Source: Hypoxylon rubiginosum (lineage: Eukaryota; Ascomycota; Sordariomycetes; Xylariales; Hypoxylaceae). From it: 64,000 bases of DNA. A model generated the notes under the pieces. That model made no database searches, was not told where the DNA came from, and saw nothing but the letters and a program-made list of their open reading frames with translations. Shown here in pieces: positions 23,737 to 34,614 of this stretch. The DNA lies in assembly GCA_902806565.1 (NCBI GenBank), contig CADCXA010000021.1, positions 868,001 through 932,000 of the forward strand, written 5' to 3'. Position 1 is the first letter of the stretch; each line of letters starts with the position of its first letter. Both the position numbers and the translations under genes were made by a program.

Positions 23737-24854
23737 GATTCGCTCCTAACCGTTTGGTCCTAATCTCTATTTCTTCCCTTCTGTTGCTTTTTGTCCTATT
23801 CCATTCATTCGAGCCCCGGAGACGCGCCTGGTCATGCAAGACCCTGTCGTCCTGCCTGGGGGGTAATCATCCTCCTGCGTACAAGCATTGGGATGGCGTG
23901 CCGCTGGACCTGGCCGTCGGCAAAAATGAGAAGACGCTGAGCGACGGAACCGTATTTTACCACCGGCACATCGTCAACACCGAACCGGACATACTATTCC
24001 AGGTCCTCAGCCGGGACTCGCATTCCTGGAGTCGCGACTTTCGGTCTTCGCGCCGCACCATATACGATTTCCTTGACATGATCGTGTCCACCGACCTGGA
24101 TCTGACGCGCGTGTCGCTGGGCCTGATGACGGCGTCGCGCGAGGAATTTGAGGCGGCCAAGGAGGCCATCACCCCCCTCCCGTTTGCACGCGTGGCCCTG
24201 TATTACCGCGAGAACGACGGGGGTGGGCCCGCCGCGCAGATCCCGTATGAGGATCGGCACCGACCCGAGGTACAGCGCACGCGGCGCGGCGCCATCGCCA
24301 GCGCCCGCAACTACCTGACGGCGCGCAGCCTTCAGGACGAGGAGCACGTCATCTGGGTCGACGCGGACATCGTCGAGTTCTCCAAGGGCCTCGTGCAGAC
24401 CATGATCGGGCACGCGCAGAAGCGCGAAGACGTCGGGATTCTCACGGCGCTCTGCTCGCAGACCCTCACGGCCAACTACGACAAGAACGCCTGGTCGTAC
24501 AACCGCGACGTCCCCCTGCTCACGGGCCCGGTGGGAGATGGGGATCTCGAGACAGCCGCGGACACGCTCGTTGAGACCAGGACGTACATCGACGAGCTGA
24601 CCAAGGGGACGACCAACGACGATATCGTGCCTCTGGATAGTGTAGGAGGCACGATCCTATATATCAAGGCGAGCCTATTGCGGCAGGGTATCAACTTTCC
24701 CACATCCTACGTTGTCGGCACGACATGGTCCCACGAAGGCTGGGTTGGGATCGAGTCCGAGGGGATATGCTACATGGCATCACAACTGGAAGGCGGCGGT
24801 AATTGTTTTGTGTTAGGCGGTAGCCATCATGTGAGGCATGCTGATTGGAGCTAA
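23721..24854 (+). CDS. GT62 alpha-mannosyltransferase (Anp1/Mnn9/Van1 family)
   Basis: A single exon encodes 377 residues of a type II Golgi protein: short N-terminus, one membrane anchor (LVLISISSLLLLFVLFHSF, about residues 12-30), then the GT62 catalytic domain. The sequence ARNYLTARSLQDEEHVIWVDADIVEF contains the metal-binding DxD motif (Asp214, Asp216), and the C-terminal W.HEGWVGIESEGICYMA region is also typical. Yeast relatives work in the M-Pol I and M-Pol II complexes that extend the N-glycan mannan backbone. This member differs enough from Mnn9 that it may be one of the additional GT62 paralogues of filamentous fungi. The start is the first ATG in this frame. Confidence 0.92.
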   Translation: MANRLRFAPNRLVLISISSLLLLFVLFHSFEPRRRAWSCKTLSSCLGGNHPPAYKHWDGVPLDLAVGKNEKTLSDGTVFYHRHIVNTEPDILFQVLSRDSHSWSRDFRSSRRTIYDFLDMIVSTDLDLTRVSLGLMTASREEFEAAKEAITPLPFARVALYYRENDGGGPAAQIPYEDRHRPEVQRTRRGAIASARNYLTARSLQDEEHVIWVDADIVEFSKGLVQTMIGHAQKREDVGILTALCSQTLTANYDKNAWSYNRDVPLLTGPVGDGDLETAADTLVETRTYIDELTKGTTNDDIVPLDSVGGTILYIKASLLRQGINFPTSYVVGTTWSHEGWVGIESEGICYMASQLEGGGNCFVLGGSHHVRHADWS

Positions 24855-25452
24855 AAAGAGAACATTTCTGGTGTTTTGGTCATCTCGCATAAAGGCATGA
24901 GTTTTCTTTCAGATACCCTGAGTAGGTCCCCTTCAGACCTATATACATCTCGTCGAAGTTTGCTTCGCATAGAGTTTCTCACTTCAGCCGAAATGGAATT
25001 CTATTCCTGTATTCCCGCATTCCCGCATTCATGTATACTATATAGCATGGGCTCTAGCACGTCATCACATCAAAGGATTGGGTGGGTTTGCTCATGACCG
25101 GATACATAGAAAAAGGGGGCACATATTGCATTAATCTGCGAACCGGCGGGTCGATTTAACATGCGTGGTTCTTCAGCATCTCCCAATGCGTTCTTCTCGA
25201 TGCAACCTCCGATACGACTTGATCTTGGCTTGAATTTTCCGCTCCGCCGTATGAGGTCATAGATGCCAGATCATCGCATTCCTTGCTACAGCCCGACACG
25301 ACTCAATTCATCGAACTCATAACCTAAAGTTATTAACCATTTTTATTCTACTTATAGTAACGGAGTCCTCATTATACCCATTCGTGCCCATTGCTGGATC
25401 ACCGTTTGCATCTTGCGACGCCAATTGCTTACCGCGCCTAGGACTACTACAA
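24855..25452. other. Intergenic region between GT62 and aldo/keto reductase
   Basis: No gene is seen. An in-frame ATG at 25384 would add 23 residues (rich in Cys and Pro) to the reductase, but family alignment favours the downstream ATG at 25453. Confidence 0.5.
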
Positions 25453-26387
25453 ATGGCGAAAAGAACGATCACTGACACTTTCGCGTTACCCAATTCGGTC
25501 AAGATCCCGCGCTTGGGTTTCGGTGTCTATAGGTCACCTACCAACGTATGCGTGCAATCATGCCTGACGGCTCTGGAAAACGGCTATCGCCACATTGACA
25601 CGGCTCAATTTTACGGCAACGAGACCGAAGTTGGCCAGGCAGTGAAGCAGTCCGGCTTATCCCGTAAAGATGTCTTTCTCACGACGAAGATCCTGACTCC
25701 GGCCGGATCGGTAGACCAAAGCTTCAAGCAGTGCGAAGAGAGCGTGCGGAAGCTCGACCCCGGCGAGAATGGCTACGTGGACCTCTTTCTCATCCACACC
25801 TCCAGCGCCGGGAGCGAGAAGAGGAAAGAGATGTGGCAGGCTCTGGAAAGGCTGTACGAGCAAGACAAGGCGAAGAGCATAGGGGTCAGCAACTTCGGCA
25901 TCGGACATATCGAGGAGCTCAAGACGTTTGCCAAGGTCTGGCCGCCGCACGTCAATCAAATCGAAGTACGTATCGGAGATATACATAACATAACATTACA
26001 TACATGCAAACGACTGTCGCATGCCACTTGGAGGTGACTAATGGACTACAGTTGCACCCTTGGTCGCAGCAAAAGGAGATCGTGGCGTACTGCGAACGCC
26101 ACGGCATCGTTGTCGAGGCGTACTGCCCCCTAGTGCGCAACAGGAAAGCGCAGGACGAGACGCTCGTAGGCGTCGCGCGCAAACATAATGTCACGCCAAA
26201 CCAGGTCTTGGTTCGCTACTGCTTGCAGAGAAACTGGGTCCCTCTGCCCAAGAGCGACAACCCGGACCGGATCAAGGCGAACGCTGACGTCTTCGGCTTT
26301 GCGCTGGACGAGGATGATATGGCGACGATTAACGGGCTGGACCAGGGGCCGGCAGGGGCTATTGTTAAGGCTGTGGATAATTCCTAG
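25453..26387 (+). CDS. Aldo/keto reductase
   Basis: This enzyme family reduces carbonyl substrates with NADPH in a TIM barrel. Two exons (25453-25965, 26052-26387) give 282 residues; the 86-nt intron falls between VNQIE and LHPWSQQKE. The catalytic tetrad is complete: Asp49 and Tyr54 (HIDTAQFYGNE), Lys79 (TTKI) and His115 (LIHT). The cofactor-binding end holds VPLPKSDNPDRIKANADVF, where the usual fungal form is IPKS. The product is slightly shorter than the usual 300-320 residues, mainly at the C-terminus. The substrate cannot be told. The next gene downstream is a 6-phosphogluconate dehydrogenase relative on the same strand, so a shared carbohydrate role is possible but unproven. Confidence 0.93.
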
Positions 26388-27671
26388 GATTTAAGCAGCT
26401 GGCTGTATCGTACGGTGGTGACCTGGCTAATGTAATTGAATACAGTTATCTGATCTCGCCCGAGTTTCCAGACCCTGTGACCTAACTAGGAGGTCCTAAG
26501 GGCAAGGGCGTATAGATGGACGTCGCTGTGAAGTTTTGATTAGCTCTCCGAGGTTTGACAAAGAGATGCATCCAATTATCAGGGTTACCGACGCCGTGGA
26601 ACGGATATGCTTGAGACAGTGTATCACACAGTAACAGCACGGTATTGCTGGATTGGTGTAGCCAACAGATGGCAGGTTGCTGGCATAAAGGAGCCCGTGC
26701 CGGCGCCCTTCACATCTGAACCCCCCCAACAAAGGGCACAGCATCATGCTCGACACCATCTCGTGGCGCCATGCCCCGGCGCTGCTGACGGCGGGGGCAG
26801 AGGCAGCGGAGGGAATGTTGATGAACGAGTGGGTAAATAAGAGGTAGGCAGGTTAAAAAAAAACCGTAGCATACCTACCTACCTAAAGTAAGGCTCATAA
26901 TATGTTTTAATGCAGCAGTAATTCAACATGTCCCGGGCTGCCGCTAACGCCGCGACTGGATCCTCAATCATGGTTGTTGGTTATGGCAGGTCGTGGCCTA
27001 ATTGGTTAGCCTTGGAATGTTACTTTTTTTTTTTTTCCAATACTCAATATCTATAATCACCTAGGTATTTGTGTTTTTCGTAATGGTTTGTAATGGATAA
27101 ATAATTTGCCTACCAGGTAGGTTGCCGTTCGAGTGAAAGACAACAGAGTCGCGACTAGGTAAATGGATGCTATCGTATCGGGGAGAAACATTAAATACAA
27201 TCTGGTGAGGTTATTCGGACCCATATAATAGGTAGATCCCCGATCGGACCGGGTGGGTTGTCTTATTTTACTATTCCCGGCACGAGAACGAACAACAACT
27301 GCCTATCAAATCGAACATACCAGTTGATTGGTGGTTTTATGATTATCATGCACCCCAATTGTCATATATAATCTCGGGTTTCGGTGAGAGGAAAGCCTGT
27401 TTGTTCTCTTGCATCATCCTCACGCTAGTTATGTCATCCATGAAATCAATTACAACATACTTGCGTCAAGATTCCACATGTTTTTATTTAAAATGCCTGC
27501 TGTAATTGTTTAAATGAAATTGATTGCCAAGCATTTTTAGTAGAAAGAGCCTCATCTTAATTATAGCGAAACATTAATAGACCAAGCAGTAGAAATATCT
27601 ATCGTACTCCAAAAGAGGATTTGCGTGTCATCTTCGTAATAGTAATCATTGCACGCACTCGACTACAGACC
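26388..27671. other. Intergenic region of about 1.3 kb
   Basis: AT-rich in its second half, with a T run near 27025-27036 and TACCTACCTACCTAAAG near 26873. It should include the promoter of the downstream dehydrogenase gene. No coding region is seen. Confidence 0.5.
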
Positions 27672-29290
27672 ATGGCTCCAAAACCGGACATCAGTCAAAT
27701 CAAGCGTATCGGCATCGTGGGCGCGGGGAACATGGGCACGATGATGTCCTTCGGCTTCTCGGAGAACGGCCTCGACGTCTCGGTGTGGGACGTCTCGGAG
27801 AAAAACGTCGACCAGGCGCGGGAGATGGCGGGGCAGACCAAGACGCTCCGGGGCCAGATCGACTACTTCAAGGACATCCACGAGTTCGCCAGGAGCCTGG
27901 ACTCGCAGCCGCGGAAGATCTTTATCTTCTCCATAACCCACGGCTGGCCCGCCGACTCCGTGCTGGAGAAGATCAGGGGCGACCTGAAAGAGGGCGATAT
28001 CATTCTCGACGGCGGCAACGAGAACTACCGCAACACGGAGAGGCGGCAGAAGGAGCTGGAGTCCAAGGGTGTCAAGTGGATCGGCATGGGGGTAAGCGGT
28101 GGCTATCAGTCAGCAAGACGCGGCCCGAGTATGTCGCCTGGAGGTGATAGGGAGGCCGTCGAGTTCGTGCTCCCTCTGCTAGAGAAGTTCTCGGCCAAAT
28201 CTGCGAAAGACAGCAAACCCTGTGTCCAGTATATAGGTAAGCGAAGCTCCGCAGTACATTCGTGTTAATCTGCATCAGAATAGAACTAAATTGTTCGTAT
28301 CTAGGTCCCCGTGGAGCAGGTCACTACGTAAAAATGGTGCACAATGGAATTGAGAACGGCATGCTATCCGCAGTCTGCGAGGCGTGGAGCTTTCTGCACA
28401 AGTCGCTGGGGCTCTCGTATGACGAGATCGGAGATATTTTCGAGAAGTGGAATGCCGAGGGCGAGCTGATGAGCACCTACTTGGTCCAAATCGGTTCCGA
28501 GATCTGCAAGATGAAGAAGACTCCCCAAGGCGATAAGCAGGGAGAAGGCAAGGGCGAGGGAGGCTACGTCTTGGACGACGTTCTCGACAAGGTGGTGCAG
28601 GACGATGATAGCTCGGAAGGCACCCTCTTCTGGACCGTCATGGACGCGGCACACAGACATGTCTCCGCGCCAACGATCGCAGCCGGCCACTTCTTCCGCG
28701 TGGCGAGCGGGAACAGGGCGCAGAGACTAAAAGTAGCAGACAATCTGAAGATCCCGACGCCTCGGCGCGCGGACGCAAAAGAAGACAAGGACAAACTCGT
28801 CGAGAGCCTGCGAAAAGCCGTATACGCGTCCTTCCTGTGCTCGTTCTGCCAGGGTCTGGAACTGATCGCGCGCGCCTCCAAGGACGAGGGCTGGGACGTC
28901 AACCTCGGCACGTGCATCCAGATCTGGCGGGCCGGCTGCATCATCCAGGAGGACCACATCGCGGACATGCTGGAGCCGATCCTGCTGAGCGCCAAGGAGC
29001 CCATCATGAACCTGAAGCTGGTCGACGAGGTGGCGGCCGAGCTGCGCGACAACTTCGGCGCGCTCAAGCAGATCACGCTGAAGGCCGTCGAGTGGGACAG
29101 CTACGTCCCGGCCATCAGCGCGAGTCTCGAGTACCTCAAGTACGTCGGCGGAGGAATGCTGGCGACCCAGTTCATGGAGGCCGAGATGGACTTTTTCGGC
29201 GCGCACGCGTATGACAGGCCCAATGTGAGGGGAGAAGACCCGGGGAAGCCGACGAAAGGGGCACATCACTATGAGTGGCGTCCGGCTTAA
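27672..29290 (+). CDS. Divergent 6-phosphogluconate dehydrogenase (decarboxylating) family protein
   Basis: Two exons (27672-28236, 28305-29290) give 516 residues. The N-terminal Rossmann motif is GIVGAGNMGTMM. The 6PGDH signature follows as LDGGNENYRNTERR and GMGVSGGYQSARRGPSMSPGG, and the all-helical domain starts with GPRGAGHYVKMVHNGIE, whose Lys and His-Asn are catalytic in the family. Canonical fungal Gnd1 begins quite differently (GLAVMGQNL), so this looks like the second, divergent 6PGDH paralogue of filamentous fungi. The family converts 6-phosphogluconate to ribulose 5-phosphate, CO2 and reduced cofactor; the cofactor preference of this copy is open. The GQGEGKGEGG stretch (about residues 257-275) is a low-complexity loop. 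The start at 27672 has a good ACCATGG context. Confidence 0.9.
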
Positions 29291-29506
29291 GCACGTAAAA
29301 GGTACCTTTATAGTAATAAGTCTCGATTATCTACCCGCTGCGTATGCCTATTTTATCAGCTAGTCTATGATGAAGCATATGACCTTCTAGAGGCGGTGCT
29401 TGTGTGCCAACTAAGCAGTTCTCCGTTAGGTCCGTAAGGGCATGTTATCCTGTAAAGCTATGCTGCTGCGTATGACCGTACGATCGCCAGGTACGGAGGC
29501 AAACAC

Positions 29507-30328
29507 CTAGGGGGCCGAAAGATCTATAAAACAAAGAGATATCTGAGCCGCTTCCGCCGCCTGCAACGAAGCAGCTTCCGGCCGCGCGTATATCTCCTCC
29601 AAGCGCTCCCTCCAGAACGCGAGCCGCTCGAGCGTCATCGCCTCGCCCCCTTTCCAGAGATCCCTGGGCCTAGCCAAAGCCCGGCTCACTTCCCCCTTCT
29701 CGGCGTCTGCTCGGAACCGCAGGCTCGCGCCTATGAACCACTACTCCGCGGCCGGGACCTCGATGTCGAGCAGCGCGTCGCTCCTCTCGAGGGCGTCCGC
29801 CACCGTCTCGTAGCCCCAGTCCATCGGGATGCCGGCCAGGCCTCGCACCGCCAAGCAGGCTTCGATTCGCGCCTTGTTGACCTGGTATTCTCGCAGGCGG
29901 TCCCGCTCCTTGGTATCTGCCTTGGTGGCGAGCTCGCGCCAGTCGCTCGATTTGTGGAGATGCACGTAGACGTGAAGGAATCCGGGTAGTCCGCGCCAGA
30001 GGTTCCCGTCTGCCGGTCGGTTACCTTCCATGATACCCGTCATGTCGGGTTCTGGGAGGTGCTCGATGGCCGTGATGAGCTTCAATAGAATTATATTGCT
30101 ATCGAAAGGTAGTTCGATCAAGGCGTCGATTAGGAAGGACTAGAGGCGCGAGAGGTCCTCGTTCGGATTGTCCGAATTCTCTATGGGCCGTGTGATTGCG
30201 TAGGCCGCTTCGAGCTCTGTTGTTTCGCCGCGCAGATATCTCTTCATTGCTTCTGCTTCGTCGGGATGGCAACCATTTTCTGTGTCACCTCCAGGGGCAA
30301 GCTTCTCGTTAAACCACTCGTTAGACAT
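29507..30328 (-). pseudogene. DUF3632-family gene interrupted by two in-frame TAG codons
   Basis: One frame runs from ATG at 30328 to the stop at 29507 with just two interruptions, TAG at 30142-30140 and TAG at 29743-29741. The pieces carry the DUF3632 pattern in order: YLRGE, ELPFDSNIILLKLITAIEHLP, LWRGLPGFLHVYVHLH, GIPMDWGYETVADALE, LDIEVPAAE, and MTLERLAFWRERLEEIYARPE. The sequence around both stops continues in the same frame, and no GT-AG intron removes them. At both places a Gln (CAG) would fit the family, so each stop is one C-to-T change in a CpA context. The family's function is unknown. A functional transcript with recoding is unlikely, since TAG ends intact genes in this window. 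Some residues after the stops look fully conserved, so the decay is recent. Confidence 0.8.
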
Positions 30329-30851
30329 ACTGTAATCTGTTCGATGCGAAAATCTGTTGATGAAAATGGTTGGTCTTAGGAAATTGTGCTAGGAGGTAGG
30401 TAAGGGTAGGTTTATATATGCCTGATCCCCCGCCAAGAAACAAGGCAGTTGCTTGTCTTTACCAGTTCCACGACCTGGAAAGAACTCATGAGATGGTCAC
30501 ACGTGAATCTAAGGATGTCTCTGTTAACCTTACGTAAAACTTGGTGGCCTCTGCCTTAATCATTAGATGATTGGAAAGAATGAGAGTCTCCAATAAACAC
30601 AGCAGTAGCATCTTGGAGGCTTTTAATCGGAAATGGCCAGCTTTTATGATACAATCGATGAAATAGATAATGCATGATTGGCGAAGTCTCTACCTGGGTA
30701 CCTAGGTAGGTTTATATCAAAAAGCCATTGACAATCTTTTTGCCTCTCTCAAATGTTTCTCATGTTCCTTCTCGGTCTTGGCCTCCATGACTTCTCTACC
30801 CACCTGTCTATTATTGGGTAGGCTGGAAAAATAACCGTACTAACAGAGTTC
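30329..30851. other. Intergenic region between two minus-strand relics
   Basis: Contains CTACCTGGGTACCTAGGTAGG near 30690-30712 and no coding region that I can support. Confidence 0.5.
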
Positions 30852-31841
30852 CTACTCATCGTTGTCCGGAGACCAGTAATGCTCGGGCCCAATGACCGAA
30901 GTTCCATGCCTCGGCACGTACGGAATACTAGGGTCGGGCTTGTCTTGAGTGAGATGAAGTTCTTGTCGAGCTTCAATATAGTCCAGATCACCTTCCACAA
31001 ATTCGGCGGCACCTAAACAGTCGATGTGTTCCCAAGACTCGATGCGCTGTCGAGCCTCGGCAGGAAACCGAATCCGCATATGGGAGCCGAACCATCTAGG
31101 GCTATAGGTGAATCCCAGCATAATTCGTGGAATGCTCGTGAAGTTCGGCATGCCTGCATGCTAGAGTCGCAAGTCTCTAATGCAGATGGAACCTTTCAGG
31201 ATGACTGGCTGAAACGGCGGGCTCACCCTGGCTCTCTCGGTAAACACTTCGCGCCTAATCCATCCTGCGGTCGGGGATATATGGTCCTTTTTGTTGTACC
31301 CATGATGGGTTCCGAGCCAAAATTCCGTGCTGCCGTTCTCAGAAGATACATCGTCTAAGAAAACACATGCTTGAATGAAGACCGGGAAGTCTAGATGGCT
31401 GCAATAGTAGTCAGTGTGTACTGCTTGACGGCCTTGGCTTTCGGACAGGGCGGGCAGGGCGATATTAGACGTCGCGTAGGATAGCTGTGGTCGTGGCCCG
31501 ATGATGTGTTCCAAGATTGCGACGGCAAAGCGGTTCGCCCAGATTTCTTCGTGCAAGTATTCTGGGGACAGCGGCGGTGTCTGAGAAATATTTTGGCTCT
31601 TTCTCCCAAGATTGTAATGTACGTTTGGTGAAACTAGATTCTTGGGGACATCCTGAAGCATCCTCTCTTTGACATGATCCAACGCCGATATCCCAATCGC
31701 GTCTTGCAAAATAACTACACCATTTTTGTGAAATTCCGTAAGACCGCTTTGCAAGTTCTTGGCACTAATTTTCCCACTGTTCCGCTCGTCTTTGGAGATG
31801 TGAATGGCACGTAGTCGAAGCTGTTGTTCTTCAGAGTCCAT
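30852..31841 (-). pseudogene. Phytanoyl-CoA dioxygenase (PhyH)-like gene with one in-frame TAG
   Basis: The frame from ATG at 31841 to the stop at 30852 encodes a PhyH-type Fe(II)/2-oxoglutarate dioxygenase of normal length (329 codons), broken only by TAG at 31163-31161 (codon 227). The first two iron ligands are visible as His142 and Asp144 (HTDYYCSHLD). The stop falls in the motif that reads RDLRL-stop-HAGMPN, where family members have Trp before the third iron ligand His. Change from TGG to TAG explains it and, on the other strand, is again CpA to TpA. Splicing out the stop would need a 32-nt intron and would delete the conserved motif. A product ending there would lack the distal iron ligand and the 2-oxoglutarate Arg, so it should be inactive. 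Confidence 0.85.
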
Positions 31842-32610
31842 GGTGGTGGCTGAGGAGTCCAGTCCTCTATAGTTGATTAACCCCTTTTTGAATTAGGGGT
31901 GTACCGAGCCTAGCAATACGAGAATAATGATGCAATTTCGTGTGGACTTCTATACCCAATTGACAAAGATTCTGTTCGAGCATGCAAAGAAGCTCTTTCA
32001 GTTCTCCTTTGAATAGAAACAGGGCTATGCCAAAGGCCTATAAGAATCACTAACACGTTCCCCCATCTCTTACTTGTGTTACAATTGTAGAAACAGGTTT
32101 TATTAATCATTGCGAGAGAATAAACTATAATCCTAATCTGTGACTCAGGTAGTTACGTGATTTAGCTACTATGTGATTATTCGAGAGCCATAATGCTGCA
32201 ACTGCTGTGGCGATTACTTTGACAGAATATAGACCAGGACCCTGATATGCTGTCAATAACAGGGATTCGTATCTAGTCACGGAACTGAGTCACAGAGAAC
32301 GAAAGAGAAGTTTTTTTTGCTCTTGTCATAAAATATAAATAAATAAATTAAAAAAAAAAGGGGGGGGGGGGGGGGGGGATATTTACAAGCGGTGTAAAGG
32401 GGCAAAAAGGAGCTGAAAATAATCATGTTTTAAATATCTCTAAATTGCCTAGGTACTTGTTGGGGGGCTACCTCCTATTTGAACAGCACTGAGTGAAATG
32501 AGGCAACAATAAAGTCTTCACTAAAATCCAAAACGTCCCAAATCCAAGGATGAATGGAGAATGACTAAAATGTCAAATGTTCGACCACCTCTAGCTAGTA
32601 TCTGTCTTCC
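31842..32610. other. Intergenic region with a poly(A)-poly(G) tract
   Basis: AT-rich stretch without a gene. It includes a 10-base A run directly joined to a 19-base G run at 32350-32378. Confidence 0.6.
32350..32378. repeat. A10-G19 homopolymer junction
   Basis: Ten A followed by nineteen G, next to AT-rich AAATAAATAAATTA. The G run could form a quadruplex and its length is uncertain in any assembly. Confidence 0.9.
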
Positions 32611-33882
32611 TCATGGACTGTTCCAGACATCTGCCGTAGACGATGATCCGCGAGATCTCATCCTGTTAACACTGCTGGCAGTCTTAGGTGTCATTTCCCA
32701 GGACTGGTTATCATCACCGTCCTCCTGTCTGGCGGTTGTGCTGGAATGCAGAATTTCCATACTATTTGTCCAAGTGTCGGCTGTTATAGGAAAAGGATCA
32801 GGAATGCCTCTCGAATCTCTCCTTGCCGGTTGAATTTTAATTTCCCGACCCGGCCAGAAACGTTGCGATACTGTCCTATTATGGACGGGGGCAGGTCTCT
32901 TCCGCCATAGTATTAGTCTTACCACCGAGGCACTTGCTACAGGGGCAGACCCGACAATCATAGCGACCGCCTGCTCCGCGCTTGCGAGAATCAGGACGAT
33001 GGAATATATGACAGTCTTATTCTCGCCGTCGCCTTCTGGTATCTGGTACGCTAGTCGAGCGATGCTGACAAGGGGTGCCAATGCGCCAAAGCCGAACAGG
33101 GCCCAGATCGCCCACTTCTTCTTCTTCGCTGCATGGAGCTTTATTATCGATGCGATTGGGATAACGAGGACTGCGATGTCGGTGATTATATTGATTGTTG
33201 ATGCCATTACCAATACCAGCCACTGGTTCACACAGCTACTACCCCATGGCAAATGTCGAGGAACGCATTGTAAAGTCGTGACGAGAATAAGTGAGATGGT
33301 GTAAAGTAGGTTAAGCCAGATGACCACCTGTATAATCCACCAGAACGTTGATCTCCGAGTTCCTATAGGGAAGAATATTCGAATGTAAAGGAGCAAGATG
33401 GATAGTCGGGCAAAGAAGATGGCAACCCGGGCAACCATCTGGATATCAAGAAAAAGCTAGAATCCAGACGAAGGATTAGTACGGATACAGCAGCTGAATA
33501 CCTAGGTATATACCCTTGGGGTGCCTTACTTTATCGAAAGTTTCTAATTCGACTTCTGGTATTTCCCATACATTGACTCCAGCTCCGTAACGCACCATGG
33601 AGAGCTGCAACGCGCAAAGGATGATGGTTCCTAACCAAGCAACAAACATTGCCCCTTATACATACTTAGATAGCTGTGCTTTAAGAACCAATGGAGTTAA
33701 AAACTTTGCTTACAGTCATCCCACCAGAATTGTTGATGCACGAAGTATCTCGTGCACATCCTCGCGAATGTGAAGGCGGTACATAATGTCATATAAAGGG
33801 CCATGACACCTATCATCTCAGAAGATTTGATAGGGGCCTCGGCTCTTGCCGAAGCACTGATGTCGTCTCTCAGAGATAACAT
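32611..33882 (-). CDS. Fungal rhodopsin-like (PTH11/SAT4-type) integral membrane protein
   Basis: Three exons (33882-33714, 33654-33530, 33456-32611) join in frame to 379 residues. The first join restores WWDDWAMFVAW, the most conserved motif of this fungal seven-helix family. Helices seen include MIGVMALYMTLCTAFTFARM, AWLGTIILCALQLSMV, VAIFFARLSILLLYIRIFF, WIIQVVIWLNLLYTISLIL, ASTINIITDIAVLVIPIASI, WAIWALFGFGALAPLVSIARL and a final helix near IVLILASAEQAVAMIVGS. The C-terminal tail (about 100 residues) is Ser/Thr/Arg-rich and cytosolic by analogy. Members are often called PTH11-like receptors, but most have no known ligand. There is no Cys-rich CFEM domain at the N-terminus, which is very short. 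Confidence 0.9.
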
Positions 33883-34614
33883 TAGGTCTGTGTAACTGTG
33901 AAATGGGGTTGAGAGTGCATTTACAAACGAGTGACACAGTTCACCATCTCAAAGTCGGGCGGCCATCATAATATATCATGGATAAATCTGCAAGCTTTAT
34001 GTCTTAGACTCCAAGATCCTGATAGGACAGAACCATCTCAGAGGCGTGGTAAGAAACTATCAACGAGCCGCAAGCCATATAGAAAGCCACCAAGCCATCT
34101 TAGTCGGGTACCTGTGTTTGCGTACGCAATCCTTCTACGCAAACCTTCATTTATATCACGGATCCGACCAGGCGATGGAGGAGCAACTATGTTGTTGCGC
34201 GGAGAGATACGAACCTCACCGCTACCGACTTTGGATACCTTAGGTACCTAAAGTACCTGCATATTATCCTATCCCTTGACTCTCCCTTAGTTACCTGCCC
34301 CATCTCCCACCTACTAACAAACTGAGAGCCTCCCTGACTAGCCCAGCCTACGGGTAGTTTAGCACCTAATCTATCCGTCCCGAGAGGAAATTGCCTCATG
34401 TTGCACGGCATAGACTGAAGATGAGGCAACCAACAGAATTTAGGCCGAGTACGGCTCTTTGTCCAACTTTGTGGCTTGATGGCTTTGCGAGCTGCAAATA
34501 TTGTTGTACAAAAGGGCGGGGATGCCCGCCCTCTCGAAAACCAGGTTGCCCACACACACCTACCTCATTCTTCAGTGGAATCTCCAAATACCGAAAACGC
34601 CGAAAGGAATAAAG
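33883..34614. other. Divergent intergenic region
   Basis: Lies between the starts of the rhodopsin-like gene (-) and the secreted-protein gene (+), so it should hold both promoters. TAGGTACCTAAAGTACC occurs near 34238. No further gene is seen. Confidence 0.5.

Noticed and set aside
27663..29269. Several 90-180-codon frames opposite and alongside the 6PGDH gene
   Set aside because: Arg/His/Leu-rich shadow frames of a strongly biased exon.
29507..31841. Reassigned TAG codon or programmed readthrough as explanation of the in-frame stops
   Set aside because: TAG is the genuine terminator of the RiPP precursor, the first UstYa gene and small membrane protein B in the same window, and no UGA-CUA readthrough context is involved; decay is simpler.
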